Part shown: in pieces, positions 14,742 through 19,588 of the stretch | How the letters are laid out: every line of letters starts with the position of its first letter | Position numbering within the stretch: position 1 is the first letter of the stretch | NCBI GenBank assembly: GCA_002336675.1 | Contig: DDEI01000086.1 | Location: forward strand, 533-20,120 | Length of the DNA stretch: 19,588 nt | Direction: 5' to 3' | DNA from: Flavobacteriales bacterium UBA1958 | Lineage (GTDB): Bacteria; Bacteroidota; Bacteroidia; Flavobacteriales_D; Sanyastnellaceae | Program-made: the position numbers and the translations under genes | The notes under the pieces: model-generated | The model's input: only the letters and a program-made list of their open reading frames with translations | What the model was told of the DNA's origin: nothing | Database searches by the model: none

Positions 14742-15578
14742 ATGAAAGAAATACTCGAGGTATTGAACTATCCTCTCATCCATACGGATCATGTTTCTGT
14801 ATCACTCTACAGTTTGATTTTCATTTTAATTGTCTTTTTAGCAATACACCTTTTTGTGCGCTCTGTAAAGTTCATTTTAAATCGTCTGACCAGTAAGAAT
14901 GATGATTTCGATTCTGCTAAGATTTATACTATCGTAAAGCTTTTAAGGTATATGCTCTTCGTTATAGCAACAGCTCTAGTTTTAGATAACATAGGAGTTA
15001 ATATTAACGCCCTGCTTATAGGTTCTGCTGCTTTTTTAGCAGCCATTGGGTTAGGGCTTCAATCTATATTTCAAGATATGGTTTCGGGTCTAGTAATCTT
15101 TTTTGAAGGGATTATCCATAAAGGAGATATTCTTGAGATAGACGACATGGTAGTAGAGGTGGAAGAAATTAATCTTAGAACTTCAAAGGTGAAAAACAGA
15201 GATGGTAACTATGTGCTTATTCCAAATAGTAAGCTAACCACTAACAACGTGGTGAACTGGAGCCATCAGAACATTCTATCTAGGTTTCATATAAATATAG
15301 GCGTGGCTTATGGGTCTGATACAGATTTGGTTAAGTCGATTCTGATCGAGTGTGCTCAAAACCACAAACTTACTATTAAACATAAAGGATATGCCGTTTG
15401 GTTTGAAAATTTTGGAGATTCAGCGTTGCAATTCAGACTCTTATTCTGGGCTAGAAAATCATGGACTTCAGAAGTCATACAAAGTGAAATTAGGTTCTCT
15501 ATAGACAAGGCTTTTAGAGAAAATAATATAATGATTCCTTTCCCTCAGCGCGTAATGCACAATGCTCCAATCAAATAA
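14742..15578 (+). CDS. MscS-family small-conductance mechanosensitive channel
   Basis: 278 residues, close to the length of E. coli MscS. Three membrane segments are visible: about 20-41, 62-82, and the pore helix 89-122 (ALLIGSAAFLAAIGLGLQSI with QDMVSGLVIFFEGIIHKGD), the signature Gly/Ala-packed TM3 plus the conserved FE...GD entry to the beta domain. The beta domain (LEIDDMVVEVEEINLRTSKV, RDGNYVLIPNSKL) and the alpha/beta vestibule follow, ending in the characteristic IPFPQR (265-270). These inner-membrane channels open under membrane tension and release solutes on hypo-osmotic shock. It begins 39 bases after the UbiA-like gene on the same strand and may be co-transcribed with it. Its last 8 bases overlap the 3' end of recJ on the other strand. 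Confidence 0.93.
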   Translation: MKEILEVLNYPLIHTDHVSVSLYSLIFILIVFLAIHLFVRSVKFILNRLTSKNDDFDSAKIYTIVKLLRYMLFVIATALVLDNIGVNINALLIGSAAFLAAIGLGLQSIFQDMVSGLVIFFEGIIHKGDILEIDDMVVEVEEINLRTSKVKNRDGNYVLIPNSKLTTNNVVNWSHQNILSRFHINIGVAYGSDTDLVKSILIECAQNHKLTIKHKGYAVWFENFGDSALQFRLLFWARKSWTSEVIQSEIRFSIDKAFRENNIMIPFPQRVMHNAPIK

Positions 15579-17295
15579 CTGAAGGCTTTATATCTCTCAC
15601 TTCTAACTGTAAGGTTTTCTTTCCATTCCACTCATTCATTCCTATAGCATAAACGATATCTACCGCCTTTCCGGATTTTAGATGCTCGAATTTATCGGCT
15701 TGTTTAAAAGCAATACCTGAAAAGTAAATATCCCCCGAGGCAGGTTGTTTTAATGTAAGCTTTAAATGATCTTTAGTCTCTCCCACAAGCTTCGAGTAAC
15801 CCGCATCTTCTACGTTTTTGGTTAGAAATAACGGGGTCATGTTTTTAGGGCCGAATGGAGAGAATTGGTGTATCAGCCTATACAGTTTAGCTGTAATGTC
15901 TTTAAAGTCCAGTTCAATTTCCACATCCATCTCTGGTGAGAACAGCTTTTCTCCTGTTTCTTTTTTCACTGCCTCTTCAAATTGGTCTCTAAACTCGGGT
16001 AAATTTTCAGATTTGATAGAAAGACCTGCCGCCATTTCGTGGCCGCCATACTTGATTAATAAATCTCCCGTTTCGATAAGTAATTTATGGATGTCTAGTC
16101 CTTTAACAGACCGAGCAGACCCTGTGGCCACACCTTCTTTCGCGGTTAGAACTATGGTCGGTTTATAATAATTTTCTATGAGCCGGCTAGCGACGATTCC
16201 TATTACTCCTTTATGCCATCCTTCTTTCCAGACTACTGTGCTATGAGAATTAAGATAAAATGTATCATTTTTTAAGGATTGCAACGCCTCAGCCGTAATT
16301 TCTTTATCGATACTCCTCCTTTCTTTGTTGTATTCTTCAATGGCTTGACAAACCAAAGCTGCTTCAGCCTCAGAATGAGCTAGCAACATTTCTACAGCTG
16401 CAAAAGCATGCTTAATTCTGCCCGCTGCGTTAATTCTAGGAGCTATGACAAACACCACGTCTTCAATGGTTAACTCTGCTCGTTTAAGTCCTGCAAGCGC
16501 AAGAACAGATTTTATTCCTGGTCTGGGATTTGAATTTATTTCTACGAGGCCATGAAACGCCAGAATTCTATTCTCATCATCGATAGGAACTATATCGGCT
16601 CCTATACTAATGGTCAAGAAGTCCAAATACTGATAAGCTAAGCTTTCATCCATATCTAACTTAGTCAGCACAGCCTGAATAAGCTTGAATCCTACACCGC
16701 ATCCACTTAGGCCATCAAAAGGATAATCACAATCTTTCCTTTTAGGGTCCAGTACGGCATGAGCTGGCGGAAGATTTTCTCCTGGCTCATGATGATCACA
16801 AATTATAAAGTCAACTCCATGTTTAGACCCTTTTTCTATCAATTCTACAGCTCTAATTCCACAATCAAGAGTAATCACTAAGTGCGGGTTTTTGGCTTCT
16901 AGAGAGGCTATAAATTTCTCACTTACTCCATAGCCTTCAGAGTATCTATCTGGAATGTAGTACTCTATTATGCAGTCCGAGTAGGTTTTTAAAAAGTGAG
17001 TCATCATCGATACTGAGGTGGTTCCATCCACATCATAATCTCCATAAACGATAATTTTCTCATTATTTTTTATGGCTTGTACCATGCGATCTACTGCCTT
17101 GTCCATATCTTTCATTAAGAATGGGTCATGTAAATTCTCTAGCCTTGGCCGGAAAAATTCTTTGGCCTTATCAAAAGAGTTAACCCCCCTACTTATGAGC
17201 ATTTTAGCTATTACATCAGGAATGGTTAATTTATTCTTAAGTGGTTCATATTCAGCAATTTCTACTTCTTTTTTTTTCACCCATTTGTACTCCAT
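15571..17295 (-). CDS. recJ: Single-stranded-DNA-specific 5'-3' exonuclease RecJ
   Basis: 574 residues, normal for RecJ. It degrades single-stranded DNA 5' to 3' in recombination, mismatch and base-excision repair. DHH-superfamily metal motifs are complete: VYGDYDVDGTTS (83-94), LDCG (143-146), CDHHEPGENLP (166-176) with downstream LSGCGVGFKL, and IGADIVP (231-237). INAAGRI (288-294) and the DHHA1 part follow: GWHKGVIGIVASRL (359-372), GSARS (392-396), GGHEMAAG (417-424). The C-terminal OB-type domain holds LYRLIHQFSPFGPKNMTPLF and ends LQLEVRDIKP. The start ATG at 17295 gives the usual MEYKWV N-terminus. It stands alone: divergent from the lipoprotein gene, and convergent with and overlapping the channel gene by 8 bases with no terminator between them. 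Confidence 0.97.
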   Translation of the reverse strand: MEYKWVKKKEVEIAEYEPLKNKLTIPDVIAKMLISRGVNSFDKAKEFFRPRLENLHDPFLMKDMDKAVDRMVQAIKNNEKIIVYGDYDVDGTTSVSMMTHFLKTYSDCIIEYYIPDRYSEGYGVSEKFIASLEAKNPHLVITLDCGIRAVELIEKGSKHGVDFIICDHHEPGENLPPAHAVLDPKRKDCDYPFDGLSGCGVGFKLIQAVLTKLDMDESLAYQYLDFLTISIGADIVPIDDENRILAFHGLVEINSNPRPGIKSVLALAGLKRAELTIEDVVFVIAPRINAAGRIKHAFAAVEMLLAHSEAEAALVCQAIEEYNKERRSIDKEITAEALQSLKNDTFYLNSHSTVVWKEGWHKGVIGIVASRLIENYYKPTIVLTAKEGVATGSARSVKGLDIHKLLIETGDLLIKYGGHEMAAGLSIKSENLPEFRDQFEEAVKKETGEKLFSPEMDVEIELDFKDITAKLYRLIHQFSPFGPKNMTPLFLTKNVEDAGYSKLVGETKDHLKLTLKQPASGDIYFSGIAFKQADKFEHLKSGKAVDIVYAIGMNEWNGKKTLQLEVRDIKPSVI

Positions 17296-17357
17296 TTCCT
17301 ATGGTTTTAGCGATTTAAATGCCTATTCTACTCAATATTTACGATAAAATATTTCTA

Positions 17358-17365
17358 CAAACATA
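17358..17365 (-). promoter_or_regulatory. -7 box upstream of recJ
   Basis: The - strand reads TATGTTTG, a perfect TAnnTTTG match 62 bases before the recJ ATG. No TTG lies at the right spacing upstream. On the + strand of the same 127-base gap, TATCTTAG (about 17376-17383) is one base off the same consensus and could serve the lipoprotein gene; neither is certain. Confidence 0.35.
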
Positions 17366-17422
17366 AAGTTAATAGTTATCTTAGCGCTTGTAATTTAATT
17401 TTCAAAAGAGAGATTAGTTAAT

Positions 17423-18418
17423 ATGAACTTAAGAAAAATCCTACCCGGCTTTATTGCTTTACTCACACTTACAGTTGTTATTTCCAGCTGTTTAAATGAC
17501 GATAACTTAATCCCCGCTAACTGCTTTGACGGAATCCTAAATAATGGAGAGTTTGATGTCGATTGTGGAGGAGCAAATTGCGATCCTTGCCCACCCTCAT
17601 GTACAAACGGCCTTTGGGATCCTGATTTCGGAGAAATAGACATAGACTGCGGTGGTCCTAATTGTGACGCGTGTCCTACATGTAATGATGGGATTATTAA
17701 TCAGGATGAACTTGGTATAGATTGTGGCGGAGAAAACTGCGATCCTTGTTCTACCACAGGAAGCTGTATAAACGGAGTGCTAGACCCTAGTGAAACAGGT
17801 GTAGATTGTGGTGGGCCAGACTGCTACCCATGCCCTGTACCTTCATGCGATGATGGAGAAATGAATGGTTTAGAAACGGGGATAGACTGTGGAGGACCTG
17901 ATTGTCCAGCATGCCCAGAGCCTACCTGTGAGGATGGAATAATGAATGGTTTAGAAACAGGTATAGACTGCGGAGATGGATTATTCTGTCCTCCCTGTCA
18001 AATGGCTAGTCAGGGACAAATCATCTTTAGAGCGAACAATAGTAACTTCGAAGCTTATGGAGGAGCTACTGCTACTTTAGAAGGTGATCTCGTATTCAAC
18101 ATAACTCTTTCTGGAAGCGGTGGAGCTGATGAGCAAATAACTTTCTTAATTCCTAATGCTCAAACACTAGCGGACGGGAATACAGTAAACTTCAATCAAA
18201 CTACCGCAGGAGCTGGTTATGTCATAGGACTAGAGTACGGTATCTATGGAAACTTCTTAACCGATACTCCAAATTCTGATGTTATGGTTAACTTTACTTC
18301 AATAGGAGTTACTCCTGGAACCATCATATCAGGAACTTTCGAAGGACAGATGTATAACTTTACAGAGTCATTTAACTTCAACCTAACTGAGGGTTCATTT
18401 AACTTGGTTCTTCAATAA
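17423..18418 (+). CDS. Lipoprotein with six cysteine-rich DCGG repeats
   Basis: 331 residues. The N-terminus is a lipoprotein signal: MNLRKILPGFIALLTLTVVI then the lipobox ISSC with Cys23 as the lipidated residue. Next to it is LNDD, and acidic residues after the cysteine often mark outer-membrane or surface lipoproteins in this phylum. Residues 34-192 are six repeats of 26-28 residues with the pattern C-x-[DN]-G-x4-9-E-x-[GDI]-[IV]-DCGG-xx-C-xx-C, four cysteines each, so a disulfide-bonded rod is likely. Residues ~196-331 form a beta-rich domain (GQIIFRANNSNFEAYGG...ISGTFEGQMYNFTESFNFNLTEGSFNLVL) like other Bacteroidota lipoprotein C-terminal sandwiches. No catalytic motif is visible. The repeats may act as a stalk holding the C-terminal domain off the membrane. 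Single gene, divergent from recJ, ended by a strong terminator. Confidence 0.87.
   Translation: MNLRKILPGFIALLTLTVVISSCLNDDNLIPANCFDGILNNGEFDVDCGGANCDPCPPSCTNGLWDPDFGEIDIDCGGPNCDACPTCNDGIINQDELGIDCGGENCDPCSTTGSCINGVLDPSETGVDCGGPDCYPCPVPSCDDGEMNGLETGIDCGGPDCPACPEPTCEDGIMNGLETGIDCGDGLFCPPCQMASQGQIIFRANNSNFEAYGGATATLEGDLVFNITLSGSGGADEQITFLIPNAQTLADGNTVNFNQTTAGAGYVIGLEYGIYGNFLTDTPNSDVMVNFTSIGVTPGTIISGTFEGQMYNFTESFNFNLTEGSFNLVLQ
17522..17998 (+). repeat. Six tandem cysteine-rich repeats inside the lipoprotein gene
   Basis: Repeats begin at Cys34, Cys60, Cys87, Cys115, Cys142 and Cys169, a period of 26-28 codons. Repeats 5 and 6 share an identical 18-base run (aatgaatggtttagaaac at 17860-17877 and 17941-17958, exactly 81 bases apart) and the peptide MNGLETGIDCG, so the last duplication is recent. 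Repeat 6 is altered at its end (DCGDGLFCPPC instead of DCGGPxCxxC). Confidence 0.88.
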
Positions 18419-18434
18419 AATAAAAACATCAACT

Positions 18435-18472
18435 AAAAAAAGCCTTGCGATCGATCATCGCAAGGCTTTTTT
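18435..18472. terminator. Bidirectional terminator between the lipoprotein and esterase genes
   Basis: gccttgcgat (18442-18451) pairs perfectly with atcgcaaggc (18457-18466) with a 5-base loop. A's at 18435-18441 and T's at 18467-18472 flank it, so it can stop transcription on both strands. It lies 24 bases after the lipoprotein stop and about 24 bases past the stop of the convergent esterase gene. Confidence 0.92.
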
Positions 18473-18495
18473 ATTGATGCATAAATATTGGAACT

Positions 18496-19588
18496 CTAAT
18501 TATTAACAACCAGTTTCATGCTCAATCCATTGCAGAAAAAAAGATAAAACCCAGAGTTTAAATGTGAAATATTCAGCTGCTGTGTTTTACTGTTAAGAAT
18601 TCCTGCCTGAACTTCTTTTCCATGAAGATCCATTATTTTAAATGCCGTCCCGATTTCGAATGAATGTTCGACAGTTATATTTTCATACGATGGGTTTGGG
18701 ATAATATTGAGAGAAAACCCAGAATAGTTAATTGGTAAGGATAGTGTTCCATTGATATCAAATTTGGAAAAGAATTTCCAAATCTCAATGTTTGAGCTGA
18801 TGTCAAAATTACCAAATGCACCTGGCCAATCGTGCCCTCCATTATAAACCTTGAAAAGCTCTACAGTTGCCCCGTTCTCTCCGCTTCCATAAATAAAGTG
18901 ATCTACGGTACTTCCATCTCCTTCATTAATATCAGGGATAGGTGTTTGTGAGGGTGTTGTATTGCAGTTGTTATGATTGACCCAATAAGAAAGTACATCA
19001 TCGATATTTTGGGAAAAAATGTCTCCTTCATATGGAACTGTAGGATCGGCAGTTCCATGAATCTGGAGAATAGGGGTAGGGTGGTTTGGATTACAATTAC
19101 TCGCAGTCGGAGGTGACATGGAACCTGTCACTGATGCAATTGCCGCAATTTTATCGTTTAATTGACAAGCCAATAGGTAGCTCATGAATCCCCCATTTGA
19201 CATGCCAGTTGAATATATTCTGTCGTTATTCAGGTTGTAGTTATCATTAACATAGTCAATCATATCTTCAACAAATGAAACATCATCGACACTACTCGTC
19301 CCCCAACCCACATTCCAATGAGGTGTGCCAAATGCATCTTGTGTTCCCTGAGGCGTAATTAAAATAAACCCCGCTGTATCGGCAACAGGTCTAAAACCTG
19401 TATAACTAACATTTGCAATGGCAGAGCTTCCGTATCCATGGAAACAAAAAACAAGCGGAGCAGGTGTAGCGTCATCATAAATTTCCGGAACATACAAAAA
19501 GAAATCCCTGTCAACTCCGCCTGAACTGATGGTTATGCTTTGCGTTTGTTGCGAAAGCAGGAGTCCTGATGTAAAAAAGAAAAAGATT
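18496..19588 (-). CDS. Secreted PHB-depolymerase/LpqC-type esterase with T9SS sorting domain, 5'-truncated
   Basis: On the - strand the frame is open to the right edge. The outermost residues (IFFFFTSGLLLSQQTQSITI) are the core and cleavage region of a signal peptide, so only a few codons including the start are missing. The TTG at 19497 is an internal leucine. The alpha/beta-hydrolase core follows: GVDRDFFLYVPEIYDD, PLVFCFHGYGSS (oxyanion region), GFILITPQGT, and the nucleophile elbow GMSNGG with Ser at 19200-19198. HGTADPTVPY supplies Asp at 19047-19045, and GGHDWPG supplies His at 18834-18832, completing the triad. This matches the esterase PHB depolymerase / LpqC / feruloyl-esterase-like family; substrate (polyester or feruloylated polysaccharide) cannot be decided. 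The last ~80 residues are a T9SS type A sorting domain (LNIIPNPSYEN, MDLHGKEVQ, SGFYLFFCNG). It should act outside the cell. Confidence 0.9.
   Translation of the reverse strand, partial: IFFFFTSGLLLSQQTQSITISSGGVDRDFFLYVPEIYDDATPAPLVFCFHGYGSSAIANVSYTGFRPVADTAGFILITPQGTQDAFGTPHWNVGWGTSSVDDVSFVEDMIDYVNDNYNLNNDRIYSTGMSNGGFMSYLLACQLNDKIAAIASVTGSMSPPTASNCNPNHPTPILQIHGTADPTVPYEGDIFSQNIDDVLSYWVNHNNCNTTPSQTPIPDINEGDGSTVDHFIYGSGENGATVELFKVYNGGHDWPGAFGNFDISSNIEIWKFFSKFDINGTLSLPINYSGFSLNIIPNPSYENITVEHSFEIGTAFKIMDLHGKEVQAGILNSKTQQLNISHLNSGFYLFFCNGLSMKLVVNN

Noticed and set aside
17522..17998. Regular repeats that could suggest a CRISPR array or satellite.
   Set aside because: The period is in whole codons within an open frame and conservation is at the protein level (DCGG, cysteines), so these are protein repeats.
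1..19588. Mobile element, integrase, attachment site, tRNA or defence-island signs.
   Set aside because: No transposase, integrase, toxin-antitoxin, Cas, restriction or tRNA-like sequence was recognised on either strand, and gene style is uniform across the window.

Overview
The window looks like a chromosomal segment from an AT-rich member of the Bacteroidota, most likely Flavobacteriales. Four independent signs agree. Five proteins end in type IX secretion (T9SS) type A sorting domains (YPNP/VPNP/IPNP start, a G-[KR] strand and a GxY strand near the C-terminus). Several upstream regions carry Bacteroidota-type -7 boxes (TAnnTTTG), and Shine-Dalgarno sequences are not evident. Several families are typical of the phylum (bacterial GH3 protein, plant-type acyl-ACP desaturase, 'choice-of-anchor J' secreted proteins, DCGG-repeat lipoprotein). 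I cannot assign a genus.

Layout, left to right. (1) 1-2540, + strand: the 3' end of a fasciclin-domain T9SS protein closed by a strong terminator, a stand-alone phosphoribosylanthranilate isomerase (trpF), a 263-base gap holding nested inverted repeats, and a soluble di-iron acyl-ACP desaturase. (2) 2662-13169, - strand: gcvP, then three consecutive large secreted T9SS paralogs, then a GH3-family adenylating enzyme. Each of the three paralogs is followed by its own intrinsic terminator, so they read as separate transcription units. (3) 13300-15578, + strand: a small exported/membrane protein of unknown function, a UbiA-like membrane protein joined to it by a 4-base GTGA overlap, and an MscS-type channel. 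(4) 15571-17295, - strand: recJ, whose 3' end overlaps the channel gene tail to tail. (5) 17423-18418, + strand: a lipoprotein with six cysteine-rich DCGG repeats, ending in a bidirectional terminator shared with (6) a secreted PHB-depolymerase-like esterase with a T9SS tail on the - strand, cut by the right edge a few codons before its start.

The window mixes housekeeping functions (glycine cleavage, tryptophan synthesis, RecJ repair, lipid desaturation) with a large share of surface or secreted proteins (about 40% of the length). There is no sign of phage, transposon, integron, CRISPR array or tRNA/rRNA. No clearly new defence or biosynthetic system is visible. The least explained parts are the exported protein/UbiA-like pair, the structured gap at 1300-1562, the trio of T9SS paralogs, and the cysteine-repeat lipoprotein.
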